Shown here: positions 44,481 to 62,587 of the stretch, in pieces | How the letters are laid out: every line of letters starts with the position of its first letter | Numbering within the stretch: position 1 is the stretch's first letter | Source: Isoetes taiwanensis | Lineage: Eukaryota; Streptophyta; Lycopodiopsida; Isoetales; Isoetaceae | DNA length: 64,000 nucleotides | Assembly: GCA_021234155.1 (NCBI GenBank) | Contig: JAJEKV010000109.1 | Span: 2,350,738 to 2,414,737 of the forward strand | Direction of reading: 5' to 3' | Translations under genes and position numbers: made by a program | Notes under the pieces: model-generated | The model's database searches: none | What the model saw: the letters and a program-made list of their open reading frames with translations, nothing else | Told to the model about the DNA's origin: nothing

Positions 44481-46960
44481 GGTTCTCATATCCTTGGGGA
44501 TGCCGGGTGGAAAAATGAAAAACTATGTAAAAATATTTTCTACATTACTATGCATCAATCACGCTTAATAAAAGTTGTGTACTACTTGAGCAGTGTCATA
44601 TATGATTTTGTAATTTGAAGTTAAGGTGTGAATTTAAATTAAGGCGCAGGATTATATGTTAACGAGATAGTGACTTTTATCAAATTACTAAAAAATTGCA
44701 ATATGAAATTTGTCCCAAAATCAAGACATAATCCCAATTTAATTGGATGATGGTTCTAGAAAGTTTTTGTAGATGTTGCTTGGTGTTGGCGTGGATGTAG
44801 GGTACAGTCAGACAATCAATATGTCTTGTTGTAAGGTGAATATGTTTTGCTTCCGCTTTCACCTATTTCAGAGGCTGGTCTATATGATTATTCTTTCCTT
44901 TTTTTTTTTGTTCTCTCTGTTATTCTTCGCCCTTCTTTTTGTATAGCTCTTCATGAAACAATGCTTCCATTTTTAGCCTTTTTCTACTCTGATTCATTCT
45001 AACCCTTCGCATGTTGGTCTGCAGCTCCTAGATTTGCAGCCCACACCTGAGCTATTGGGTGGGTTATGAATGCTCATGGGATTTGTGTGCTTATTAAATG
45101 GGATGAGTTCGGGAGTTTAGATTGCTTTCGGCTTGCTAACGCAAAGAGATTAGAGGTGAGTGAGTATCAATCCCTGGGAGGACTAGTTTCTAAGTGAATT
45201 TACAAGCTTTTAGAAGTAAGGTATTTTTTTAATTGTCGATACACAAGACCCCCAAAAATAAACTACTATATTTAAACTAATCCTAGTTCAAAAAAAACCA
45301 TGGTACATGTGGTTTTTATCCATGAATTTATTTGATAAAAGAAAATTACATACCTTAGTGGTTTTTTTATATTGATAGTGGTGTCCCATAAGCTATCATT
45401 TCTCGTGCACGTTAAACTTCCATCATATCATCATATCCTCCTATATATATTATAATGTTATAGTGTCGCGGATCACGCCCTAGATCGGGCGCCTAGAATT
45501 AACCTGAAAGCAAACTGACGGCCCACATTGGACAAAAAAATTTGTTATCAAGGGCAAAGCCGGTCACAAAGGCACCTAATTCGTGAAACGAAGTTGGATT
45601 TGGAGGAACGACTTTTAACTTGTTGACAATGGTCCTGCTTGGTTTCACGGCACTATGAGAAATAAATATGGATTTAAGAAGAGGACATATGCAAGAACTA
45701 GGGTTTGTGCATTAGGTGGCATGAGGCATTGAAGAGAAGACCTTGAGACGGTTCTGGGCATCAGTTCAGTATTTGTTTTTTACAAATAAAAAGGTTTTAG
45801 AACCCTGAAGAATGAATAGTGAGCCAAGGCAGGGCCAAAGAGGTCAAATTTGCAAGAAAAGGCTTTCAATTTGCTAGTAATGGCAATCGATAATCGAGAT
45901 ATATGGCCCAATTCTTCTCGTCAATCTTTAATCAATTTATCAAGCTTGATACAAACATGAAAGGTTTCATCTCGGGTCCATGTGAATCTTCTATCTTTGT
46001 CAATTGCTAGGCGTAATTTATGTTCTTGAATTGCATGCAAAGGATGGATATAGTGTTCACAACAAGCAACTCTTTTTTGACATGCTCTTCCTTCTCGAGC
46101 TTTTTTTGTTTCTATTAGCCGTTAGGGGAGGGTGCCCTTATATCCCATGCTTAATTTTAACCTCCATAACTCTAGATGCCTGCTTCTCAATCCGGTGAAA
46201 GAGTTGCATAGAAATAAGAATATAGAGTGCTTGATGACAGCAAGGGATGGACAGGGGTAAGCTCCTTGAAAAATTCTTCGCATGATGCACCAAGTAATTA
46301 TGCAAGGGATATTCTTTACTAGGGCATGTTTTCTTACTGTTGTAAGTCCGCAAAGGTGCGATATCTTCATTTGAAGGGGCTCCATTGTCGGGTTGTCTAG
46401 AGACGGAATGTGGTCATGGTGAGGCATCTATGATGTTAGAAATTAAATGTGGTGCCTTGGGTGCCTTTGTCTATCATTGCTTCAAAAGCTCAATATGAAT
46501 CCGGCAAACATCTTAGTTCAAGTTTTGTTTTTGTGGATTTTTCATGTGGGTTTCTGCATATTGTTTAGGTTTTGGAGCCTGCCAAGCTCGGGCTGCCATG
46601 TTCGACATGGCTTATCCTAGAATGTGTATGCCTTCTCTGTCTCTATTCTGTGTTCAAATGTCTGCTAATTTACCAGTGATCCCAGGGCACCATTCTGAAG
46701 GTAACATGCATGGAGAAAATAGGGAAGATTAGAATATTCTTAGCTAAATGTTTGTCCTTCTGTTTGCTAGGTTTCTAAAAGATTAAAAACACACTTACCC
46801 CGCGTTTTGGTCCACTGTTGAAAAGTATAGTTTTCTTAGGTCCACATGTTCTTTATTCAGAGATTTCAAAAAAACCTACATGTAGATCTGTGGAGGTGTG
46901 GTTCTACTAACTAACGGTGTTGTTTTTTAAGTGGACAAGGAACATTCACTGTTATTTTTT
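44480..46960. other. intergenic DNA, no recognised gene
   Basis: The block 44712-44755 is an inverted copy of 21317-21350 (ATCCAATTTAATTGG type), a dispersed repeat. A small GC-rich palindromic spot lies near 45475-45492 (GCCCTAGATCGGGC). Overlapping frames at 46122-46427 and 46544-46732 show no family signature. Confidence 0.4.
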
Positions 46961-47227
46961 TAAGGAGCTGTGGTTTTTGTTTTTTTAGGACGTGTGGTTT
47001 TTTAAGGAGGTATTTTTTTGTTAAAAGAACTGTGGTTTTTTCTTTTGAGGTAGTGGTGTTTTTAAGGAGGTGTAGTTTTTGGAGGTGTGGTTTATAAGTA
47101 AGTGTAGTTTTTTTTTTAAGGAGCTATGGTCTTTGTTTTTTAGGATGTGTGGTTTTTTAAGGAGGTATGTTTTTTGTTAAAGGAACTGTGGTTTTTTCTT
47201 TTGAGGTGGTGATGTTTCTAAGGAGGT

Positions 47228-51996
<4,769 letters not shown>

Positions 51997-51999
51997 TAC

Positions 52000-54900
52000 T
52001 TGCACATCTTTTGGGGTCATGCACCTTGGTTTTTTAGGAAGTATGGAAGCCTAGCAGTGTGGAGTGCACAAGACATGGAGAAGTCACATAACAAGCTAAA
52101 ATAGTCTTTCATCGTAACACTCAAAGAGGGGGTGGAAATGAGGGAACCAACCCTCTAAGACAGATGACAGAGTGGTTTTATAGAAGGGCGATGGCTAAAT
52201 ACGACAAGAAGGTCGCTTTAAGGAGCAAACCAGTAAGTCGTGAAACACCATTGGCATAATGCTGAAGAGAAAACGGAAACTTGCTTGGCAATATTCTAGG
52301 GCCCCACTAGCATCACAACAGTGGAGATCTAAGAGACAAAGAATCGGTAAAGTATACTTGTAATGTGTAGTATGTTCACACGACGCGGAGTACTTGCCTC
52401 CAACCTCGCTTTGCATAAATCAGCTTCGCCGTGTGATCTTATTTGATCATACCAATAAAGTGGAGTTCGCTATTGCTTGCATTTATGTGGCTTTCGCGCC
52501 GTGGTGATGCTTTACAAGATAATAATAAAAAGGTTACTTTTGATTAAAGTTGTGAAAATTGTTACATTCAAAAACAAAATACAACGACTCATTGTTGCTC
52601 CAAAGGCGAGCTCTTCTTCATTATCTTCATCATCATCATCGCCTTCATCCTCGCCTTGGTCTTCGCTCTTTCTCCTCTCCTCAAGCCAAGAATCATCCTA
52701 TCCAAACGTTCCTCCAATCTATCCACCATCTCTTTGTACATGTCCCGCTCCTGTCCCACTACCACAACATTTTCTTCTGCCTAAATTAGCAACCTCGTTG
52801 CTGTCATAACCACCTCAGTGTAGTTGTTGGGGCATAACCTTCCCTCCCGTCCAGCCTTTCCGTTCAATCGCCTGGATATGCCTCCCGGCTACTTAAGCAT
52901 GAGAAGGTTGAATTCATTTTTTCTTCTTTTCTTTCGCTGAATTGTAACAAAGATTTCTCTTTAGAAGATCATCTTGCTCCTTCAACCTCTTCATTAGAAC
53001 ACCCAACACTATGTCAAGGGGAGTTCTATCCTCGGCGTTTTCCTTATCAGCGGTAGAGGATGTGGAGGCCATAGATGACAAATGGGAGGGACGTTAAGAT
53101 TGTAGAAGTGAAGGGAGCGAAGACTCTATCTGGCCGAAGGAGCACAATGCAAGAACCTCAATTTATACATATTAGCGTTTGAATATATTAAATACAGTGG
53201 GTTGTTGTCACACGCGGTCGAAATGGATTCGTCGGGTTGTCCGCTAGAACACATTAATGGTACTGTCCGCTGGAACACATTAACTATTCTAAGTACACTG
53301 TATCACATCACACGAGATCTACACACGCGCTTTAAAAGCTTATGAAGGGTTTCGCTTCATGTGATCTGTCTTGTCATTCTCTACCACGAGATATTGAAAA
53401 TTAAAAATAGGAAACGTAATATGCGGCACATTTTTCAAAAACTTTTTCCATTGCGTAAAACAAAATAATTACAAACATTAAAAGACGGGCCCCTCTAGGG
53501 AGGGGCCTGATGCCTCCTCGATCGCGGGCAAGCTCTTCCCGGAGGGCACCGATAATTTTTTTTCGCTCCTCCAACATGATTGCTCGCCCCACAACCACGT
53601 TCTCATATACTCAGAACCTTATCTTCCCGCCATCGAAGTTGAGCTCGGGCAGCCTTGTTCGCTTCGAGGCCCTAAGCCTCTTAGAGGTTAGATCTCGCGG
53701 GCGCAATTCAAGGGTCTATGGTAGCCCGCTGATTGTCGCAAGACTAAAATCACCTCCCTATAGAAGGCGGCCTTGTCCTCCGCCACAACCAGCTTTGGCG
53801 ACGCCTTCATCATTCTTTTCGTAGGCAGACTGCTCTCGCCTTCATCAACTAATGTTCTTAATTTGCTTCACCGTAACTTGAGACAAGATCTCTAAGTAGG
53901 GATGGAACCGAGCCGAGGCCATTGAAAGAGATGAGAATGAAGGGGAGATGGTCGAGGGCGGATGTGGTAGAACAGAGATGGCGGATAGGAGAAGACAATG
54001 GCGTCCGACGCTTTATATAGAAACTACAAATACGTTGGAATCTACGGTTATGAAAAGTACCGATAAAGTCCCGGTAATAATCCCACGAGGCTTAAATTAT
54101 AGCATGCAATTAGGCAACGGTAGCCTATGTGGGATCCGCCGATCCTAGCCGCACGCGGTATACGTGCCCATCTAATCAATCCTTTGGTCGCATAAAAGAC
54201 GGTGTTATTGTGGCAGCGCTATGCCACGTCCTTGGTATGACATTGTCATCCGTGATGCCACGTATGTGAGTAGACGTTGTCATCCACATGCCACGTGCTT
54301 TGAGTGCTGGCGCTTGCCAAACCTAGATATGACTAATTCGCATTTACCCGCAAGATATCACATAATCTAGCTAGATGTTTGTGTTACCACAGCTTCGAGC
54401 TTCTTCTCCATTTCTTCTAAAGCTCAAGGAAATATTGTGGGCGTTTCAACCGCCGGCCCGGCAGCCTAGTCGCCTCTTGGTACATGGCGAATGTTTCGGC
54501 GATCTCAATGTCTCGCTCATGCAGGAGCACCCTCGTGAAGGCTAATCTGTCGACCGCGTCAATATTCTCGGCGACAAGACGCATCGCTTTTGATCGTGGA
54601 TCTCTTTGAATCTCTTCATCACCACTGCAAGGGTGATGTCCACGGGAGCTCTTGGCACGGGGGAGTGCTATCTTGGCGTGGTCACTTGCTAGAGGAAGAT
54701 GGAGATGCCATCGAGCGAGAAGCTTCGCCATAGCCTCGCCTTCAAAATGTAGGGACCTTCTATCGAGCCATGAAGCATGCAAAGAGACATGAAGGAGAAT
54801 ATATAGTGGGCCAAATAGGCACTATCATGCTGAGCTCAAGGAGAGGGAAGATATGCCATTTAGCATGATAATTACAGTAGAATTGTGCTAGATTTCGCTG

Positions 54901-55650
54901 AGCAGAGATCTGCAGAGCTGCAGAGCATATTTTGCCCAGCTACAATCATGTACATATTCGGTTGATTTTTCTATGGAGCTCTACCAATGCCGAAGCTTCT
55001 TGATTTGGCGGTGGCTTCAACCCCGATTTCGAGCTTAGGCCTTTGCTCCTGTTTTAGCTAATGCATGGGCCTACGCTTGCTATGGATGCCGCGAAGCTGT
55101 CTTAGATGCATAGTTTGTATGAGATTTCGTAAAGAGCGAAGTTGTTACGCCATAAGAGAGCCTACTCACGCCGCTCGTGGTCCCAATTTGCCCCAATCTC
55201 TCGCTCTTTAAGTGTGCCAAGTAGGCCCTAAACATTTGAGTTTTTCCCATCTTTGTGTTTACCCTGCCATCGCAAATAGCAAGCGCCATAAAGAGATTAT
55301 CCTGCTCAAACCATCGCAGAAGCTCCGCCATGCAAAGCCGGAATAGCATACATTGCATGTTTTTCAGAGATCTGGGAGGAAATATTTAGCCTTAATTTGT
55401 TAGAAGAGAAAACAACCTTGATCGCCATGGCTATGGAGTTTAACCAGAAAGGAAGAAAAACGAATAGATCACTGATTTGAACCGCATAGCCGGCCTCGTC
55501 GCCGGAGCCTCACGAGAAGCTTCATCCGCACGAATTCGGTCTAGGACACGTGTTGTGCTCAAGTTTTTTTCTGAGACGGAAATATTAGCCTCAAACAAAA
55601 AATAAGACTGCTTTATATATGTTAGGAAAAGCATATGAATGTACACTCAA
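52000..55650. other. intergenic DNA with small minus-strand ORFs
   Basis: Three small minus-strand frames may be pieces of genes: 52914-53072 (52 aa, MASTSSTADKENAEDRTPLD start, charged), 53401-53598 (65 aa, EERKKIIGALREELARD) and 54417-54782 (121 aa, LHERDIEIAETFAMYQEATR). A frame just left of the first reads YKEMVDRLEERLDRMI (about 52745-52700), coiled-coil-like. Short, charged and helical, they resemble tails of trihelix/Myb-like accessory proteins of plant DNA transposons, but I cannot assign them. Imperfect direct repeats of GTCCGCTAGAACACATTAA lie at 53240 and 53270. Confidence 0.35.
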
Positions 55651-56500
55651 ACCAAATATAGCATAACTACTGTAAGTTGAATGCATATTGTTTTCTCAAC
55701 CGCTATGGTCAATGTTAGGTAACTAGTTGTTTAGAAGAAACATATGTAGAATCACAATGCGTGATTAACATATTGGTAACTATTCGGGCTTTGATCGAGT
55801 TGCAAATGTTATTGCAAAATGATATAAATGTGTGCCTTTACATATCATTTGCAACATATAATATGATCACAAAATAAAATACGGCTGCAAAAGTGCGAAC
55901 ACTTATATCTCATAAATGCCATTCTACAAAATGCTTAACTCCCATAAGCTATGGCTTCACGTGGACGCCAAAGTACCATCTATCTGCCTATCCTGGCTCT
56001 TCGCTCCATTTCAAGTATAGCTAGATACTATAAGTATGCTACAACTTCATGGTTGCCGACAATATCATGGATAGAACCATATTTATGCCCCGACAATATC
56101 ATGGATCCATTAATAATTTAATATTATATTTGATATTTGGTTTCAATTGGGTAAATATGATATCCCATTAAGCATTAGGTATCTCATATGAAGAGGGGGC
56201 CAAATACCTATCAAGAAAGAAACTAACAGAAAATTTCATTCAATTTGCAAATAATTATCCCATCCGTAAATGCAAATTAAAAGAAATCCAGGCCATGGAG
56301 CCAACCACGATGAACTAAGGCCACATTTTTTAAAAAGAATGTTGATTAAAATTGTTCAGCAGGCGTAGCAATTTTTGGTGTCTCGACATTTCTGCATTTC
56401 CATCCACGATTTTGCTATGTTTTACCCGCGATTCTGTTGTTCTTATCCCCAATTCTGTTGTTTTTTAATCCCCTAGATTTCTTTAAACCTGCCTTCACAT
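55650..56500. other. AT-rich intergenic DNA
   Basis: No gene is recognised. A short direct repeat, CGACAATATCATGGAT, occurs at 56057 and 56090. Confidence 0.4.
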
Positions 56501-56509
56501 TCAGTGAAA

Positions 56510-56800
56510 GACCTTCTACTTGCAATTTAGGGCTGTTGGATAGGCATATTCACCCCTTATTCCTTAATCTACACCGTACATAAAGTTCCTCATTTGTGGG
56601 GTATGCAAATACAAAATTTGCTATATCAGATAACAAGATTCAAGAAAATACTATAAGATTTCAAGTTTAAATACTATATGATGTTGATTTTTACGCAAAA
56701 TACAATTATGAGGGCTCTCGCTGCCCCTACGCCACCCCCCGGTGAATATGCACCCAAACCAAAGGGGTTTAAGGGGATTTTAATTTAAATGTGTTGGACC
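56510..56800 (+). repeat. dispersed repeat, copy 1 (partial)
   Basis: Shares GTTGGATAGGCATATT, ACTATAAGATTTCAAG and AATATGCACCCAAACCAAAG with the copy at 57.39-58.1 kb, in the same orientation and order. Confidence 0.75.
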
Positions 56801-57179
56801 CAATGGTTGTGTTAATTAATGTCAATGGTAGTTATGTGTTGGTTGTTAATGTCAATGGTTGTTATGTGTTGGTTGTTATGTGTTGGGGATTTAATTTTTA
56901 TATGTTGGATGTTAATGGTCCTGCGTGTTGCAAAATTTGGCCCCTTCCAGGCCTTAGGGACGCCCCTTAGGGACAAAAATTTTAGAATTCAAACCAGAAA
57001 AAACTAGAATTTCTGGGAGAGAGCTTTCCAAAACCAAATTTCTCTCCTAGAAAGATCTCTGAGAGAGCTTTCCAAAGCAAAAAATCATCTCAAACAGAGC
57101 TCTGGATCAAAAAGTTATGATAAGAAATGTGTTGCCGGCGGAAACGCACCACGCGGCACCCTTCAAGCCCTTCATGTGC

Positions 57180-57381
57180 CCATTATGCACCACACACACA
57201 CAAAAAGAGGGTTTTTGTTGTGAGCCATTGGTTGTTGACCATTATGCACCACACGCACAAAAAGAGGGCTTTTGTTGTGAGCCATTGGTTGTTGATCATT
57301 ATGCACCACATGCACAAAAAGGGCTTTTGTTGTGAGACATTGGTTATTGACCATTGGAAAAAAAAAAAAAAAAAAAAAAAA
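57180..57381 (+). repeat. 58-bp tandem repeat, three copies, followed by poly(A)
   Basis: Units start CATTATGCACCACA at 57180, 57239 and 57297, and contain TTGTTGTGAGCCATTGGTTG. The third is slightly degenerate. A run of about 23 A residues follows at 57358-57381. Repeating peptides on both strands are by-products. Confidence 0.9.
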
Positions 57382-57389
57382 GCTAAAAT

Positions 57390-58100
57390 CAATGGCTCGA
57401 AATGGTGCACTCTAGATGTAACGCATTAGTACATCCATTTGAATACATCACGAAATCATAGGAAAACCTTAGTGAAAAGCGCAAAAACACAAAGAAAACC
57501 CCCGTTATTATGCTACATATTAGTGAGTTGTCCCTTGATTTTGGATAGGCATATTGTCCCTTATACCTTAATCTTTAATGCCACAAAATTCCTCGATGAG
57601 GTGGGGTATGGATCTATCCATTTTGTGATCTATGATAACATTTTTTGCAAAAATACTATAAGATTTCAAGCATCACATACTATAGGAGTGTTGATTTTGT
57701 ACATCCAAAACATAATTATAATGGTTCCTTTTGCCTTTAATGTAGTTGGGCCTATGTGAATATGCACCCAAACAAAAGGGGGTTTAATGGGGAATTTAAT
57801 TTTAATGTAAGAATGTAATGGTTTATCTCCAATAGGTTAAAAATTTTTGCTCGATTTGGCAATTAAAATTGTCTATGAATGTTTGTATATAGATTATAGG
57901 TTCTTGTGCCTAAGACATGGAGAGACTATTTATCTCTAAAAGTTTGGTTTCCACCCCGAAGAAGAGCAAACAAATGATTTAATGATGAAATATTTTTCAT
58001 CCTTAAATATTTTGAAGGGGAATAAAAACATGCATCAACCATGATAAAAATTAACTAATACAAGGTTTGGTTTAATTTTTAAAATTTTGAAAAATAGATA
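57390..58100 (+). repeat. dispersed repeat, copy 2
   Basis: About 710 bases that align in order with copy 3 at 59.92-60.71 kb: GGTGCACTCTAGA, TGCTACATATTAGTGAGTTG, TTTGCCTTTAATGTAGTTGG, ATGATTTAATGATGAA and TTTGGTTTAATTTTTAAA. The copies are diverged with many short indels. No coding capacity is recognised. Confidence 0.8.
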
Positions 58101-59218
58101 TTGGACCAAGCTTTTAATGATAATACACATAATAAATATGTAGGAAAATCTTATTTGAAGAAACATGTCCAAAAAATAGGCATGCATACAAAATTGCAGG
58201 CTAAATTTCTAACATATCCAAATGAAATGGATTGTAATGGATCACAGATCAAAAGCCTTCATGGTCTTTTCAAGATGTTGTTCATGCCTCTTTGTTGAAA
58301 CCAAATAGTCCATGGCAAAGAATAGATGCACCAACTGAAATGCCCAAAAAGATAAGACCCAAGGATGCATACGATTCATAAGTGAAACCAATCGGGTGAT
58401 GCTATTAGTCTTCTTTTTCTAGAATATCCACTACCTCATAATGGTTCTCAGCCCTTGCATCATCTAAATTAGCTACCATAGATTGTATCGAGGTTCTAGC
58501 TCTTGGTGCCGCAAAGGAAGCCTTTCAGATGAGCTTGCATGAGCTTTTTTGCATGCAAACATTTGCCTAGCGACCAACCCGGGGTCCATAGATATTTAAC
58601 CAAACATGAGACAATGGTATGATCTCCATCGATCTGGGGCACTTTAGCCGGTCGAGGTTATGATGTTATGGAGATTAATTGCCACACATTCCGTGAGTCC
58701 CCAAAGGTTGTTGGCGATTAATAGTAATTAGGATTTTGGTCGAAAAACAAATTTTTTATCACGATGCAAGTTGTCGCGATGATCAACAATTTTGCCTTGA
58801 GATTTCTTTTAGGGGTAGTCCGGAGAATGAAAATGAGGCTCCCTCTCTCTATCCTTAGTTTTCCAAAAGCAAACATGAGATGAATCAAGCCTTTTCTATC
58901 TATCACACCAGCTTTCCCATTTAACCCAATTATCTTGTTTATGTTGGGGGTAATTTTTACTTTATTTTTTAGATCGGGGCCTATGGAAAAACTTCTTTCT
59001 CTAACAAATCATACCTTACAATCATTTTTCCGCGTTTCACGAAAAAAAGATAAAGAGCATAATCATCACCATTCTATGGTATGTCTACATTCTCTTCCTC
59101 AATCATATCCTCCCCTTGCCCAAGTATGTTTTTCCTATTGAATCCCTTTTATTCAATGGCAAAATGCATAAAATTTGTTTTGGCTTTATGAACAAAGCTA
59201 AGAAATAAAAATACTATC

Positions 59219-59254
<36 letters not shown>

Positions 59255-59900
59255 AAGTCCATCCTTCACCACATATTTCCTATGCTACCCCGAACTGAAC
59301 CTTAGTATTGGCCCCATTTAAACTCTTTTAGTTTTGTATATATGTGGGCCTCATTTTTGAAGCTCCTATCCATATCCTCCCGAGTTGTGGTTGTTTTCCC
59401 ATTTTATGCCCTTGAAGAAGTTTCCATTTTTCGAGTTATTGTCTCTGGCAGATTTTTCCCTATGCCCAAATGTGCCGCTTCCAATGGTGCCGAGAATAAG
59501 TTATCTTCTTTATCTTTTTCCTCCTTTAAGCCTTATCTTGCTAAAGGATGCATTTTTACCTTAACATGGTTTCTTTTTATACACGTTGTTGTCCTTCTCG
59601 CTCTATAAGATTAGATACAAAATCGCCAAGGCGGGACTTGTTTTATGGAGGCTTTACCTTTTCCTTCCTCCGTAGTTGATATAGTTTTACATGCCTTGTT
59701 TTTGTTCTCTAATGTCAAACCGGATGCAACATCCACGCCTTCTCATCGATGCCTATTACATGCCCCGGACTCGCACCAAGCCCGGATGCATCATATCTGT
59801 AGACCAAGCTATAGGGTTTTTGCGTTTACCCTAGAAAAGACCCTAAAGTTCTACCTCTTTGGAGCCTCCACCACAAAAAAAGCCTCCACCACGGATTTGC
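58100..59900. other. intergenic DNA with a (CTAT)n microsatellite
   Basis: A (CTAT)8 run lies at 59219-59254. Plus-strand frames at 58101-58298, 59342-59608 and 59645-59911 are unrecognised. The end holds a 12-base direct repeat GCCTCCACCACA (59860 and 59881). Confidence 0.4.
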
Positions 59901-59919
59901 CCTTTTTCTAAAATCAGCG

Positions 59920-60710
59920 GTGACAAAAGGGTGCACTCTAGAAATACTATTTAGTACACCTGGATGAATACGACCACCAAATCATATGAAAACCTTAGAG
60001 AAAACAGTAAAAAAACAGAAAAAAAACCCCCTGTTATAATGCTACATATTAGTGAGTTGTCCCTTGATTTTGATATATCCCCTTTTGTCCACTTTTACCT
60101 AAGGCATCTTTAATGCCAATGCCATCGATGAGGTATCACGTGGTATCCTTCCATTTCTTGCATCTATGACCACATTTTGTGTGCAAGACAATGTTTGCCC
60201 TAATATAGTGGTTTGTGGCATCACATACTATGGAGGAGTCTTGTTGTGCCATCGGATGGAAGCTCCACTAGCTTCTTCACGCAATGGTTCCTTTTGCCTT
60301 TAATGTAGTTGGGCCTATCCGTGCATTGGGCGGTTAAGGGTCATAATGATGGTTAGGCAATGTGTTTCCTTTTTAAGAAGGCAGCTTCGGCAAAAAACGA
60401 TCTCCAATAGTTCATCTTCTTCGATTTAGAATTAGAATCGGATATTCATTTTGCATATAGATTATCCGAGGCTCCCAACCATATTCTGCATGGGAGACTA
60501 GTTTTTTTCCTCGGGGGTTTTAAATCGTACCTCGGACTTCACGTATTTATTTTCATGATTTAATGATGAAGATATTTGTCATCCTTCAAAGAAAAAAAAG
60601 AAGGGGGAAGGAGGTGTTGTATATGCATCCACATGATAAAAAATTATGGCATGTATGATGGTTGTTTGGTTTAATTTTTAAACCTCGATGAGCTACCATA
60701 GATATTACGT
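59920..60710 (+). repeat. dispersed repeat, copy 3
   Basis: Direct-orientation homolog of copy 2, somewhat longer because of insertions of 3-20 bases scattered along it. The repeat boundaries at about 59925 (GGTGCACTCTAGAAA) and 60700 match those of copy 2. Confidence 0.8.
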
Positions 60711-60719
60711 TCAATTTTC

Positions 60720-62580
60720 TCTTTTAATGATGTAATAATACACCTACCATGTCTAACTAATGTAAACAACTCTCGATAATATGATCGCCATATCATCATA
60801 TGACATGGCATATATATTGAAGTTGAAATGGCGTAATTTTGCACGTAGGGTAAGTTAGTCCATACTTTTCTAGGCTAAGATGAGTCATAAGAAGAAATCC
60901 AAGAGCATGTAAGAAGAGCATGATGAAAGTATGGATCATATCATAAATTTACTGGACTCCAAGCTTTAGGGAGGATTTGCACTTGTTTGCGGAGGAAATT
61001 CAAGAGTGTTGAAAATCTAGTAACAATTGAGACATAGAATGCAAAATTGAGAACACATAATGTTTTGCTAAGAAAACTATTAGATAAGGTTATGCTTCCC
61101 TCTGAATTAGAGCCATGTGCAAAAGTTAGTTCAAGATATAGAGGCACACATCTCTTGCTTGGTGTCAGATGCAAAGAAGGAACAAATAGAGTTTTTTGAG
61201 AACCATAATTAGAAATTATCCTATGAGCGGAAGGAGGAGTTTGTTAAAGCAAAACAAGGTCACAAAAATGGTTTCATCATTTATATGAATAGATATGGTA
61301 AGACAATTGTGACACGGAGAAGAAAGGATGATGGTGCATAGAAACTTGGGACTTTAGAGTTGTTATTTGGAACATATTTGGCCTAACAACAGATAAGATT
61401 GTAAGCACTAAGAACATTGGAAGTAAGCCGATATGGTAATTTTGTCTAAAACGTGGGAATGTGAAGGAAATTCTCCTCCAACCATGCCATTGTTTGATAT
61501 GATAGTCAAGTGTATCTCCACGCTTCGCATGTTGACACACTTTCCAGCCCAAAATTGCAAGTACGTGGTCCTTCCCTTATGCGAAAAAAAGGTTCACTCA
61601 TTGAAAAACTTTTGATGACGTTCAATGACAGCGTGGAGGCACACTTGAGAGCCCAAAATTACAAGTAGGTCTTTTCCTTATACGGAAAATAGGTTCACTC
61701 GTGTGAAATCTTTAGACAATGTTCAATGGCTTTAATGGGGCAGATAAATAATCCTTGTATTAAATAATCCTTGTAACATTGTCTGTATTTCAACTTTTGT
61801 ATATTGGTAAACCAAGGCCCATTATTTTTTCTATGCAAAGGTTGACTATTAAACACGAGTTTTGGTAGGGCCATAACATTAAAGTATTTTATAAGGTAGG
61901 ACACCCTTTTTATATAGTGAGGTTAAGTTGACATCTTATGTTAATCTTGTGGGACTTAAGGTAATGGCACAAATCTAATATGCTATTAACTTGAAAGGGA
62001 TTTGATGTTATGTTTATTGAACGTGGTAATTTTGATATGGTTTAGATTTAATAAGTGTAAGATATCCCATGTGAAGGGAGATTAACCATCTTTCAAGCCA
62101 TATTTTTTTATTGAACATGCTAATATTTATCGAGTTTCAAAGCCGCCTACAAGCTTGTTTGCGTAATAGTATGTTAAAAGATATTTTTTGGCGCATATGT
62201 AGCATGTGGCTTCTCTTTGCAAACTCTTTTGTCATTTTGACTTTATGCCATTGTTTGTCTTATTTACTTGTATTGCAACATTGGTTATTGCAGTCATCAT
62301 TTTCTAGAGCACGTATACGGATTGCATCTTCTTTACATGTTATCAGATTTTACTACTCGATGTTTGTTAAATGTTTGTTAAGTCGTAGTGTACATTTGAT
62401 TTGAAAGGAAAGTTCTCTCCTAGTGGCTAGCAAGTAAAAAACAACCACACAATGCAAGCGGAAGCTTCATGAAGACTTGTAAATTAGTCAAGAGCCAAAT
62501 GCAATGAAGCTTCGTATTCTTGTCATTCTTCACTTGTCTTACCTCATATTACATACACTGTAAAGTGGGGCAACCCAATA
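60720..62580. other. intergenic DNA upstream of the three-exon gene
   Basis: No gene is recognised. A direct repeat containing GCCCAAAATTGCAAGTA and CTTCCCTTATGCGAAAA occurs at about 61550 and 61652, a diverged 90-base duplication. The last 200 bases should hold the promoter of the gene starting at 62588, but I see no clear TATA box. Confidence 0.4.
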
Positions 62581-62587
62581 TGCAAAG

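Noticed and set aside
57117-57429. Overlapping frames with repeating CCEPLVVDHYAPH-type peptide
   Set aside because: They are translations of the 58-bp tandem repeat on both strands.
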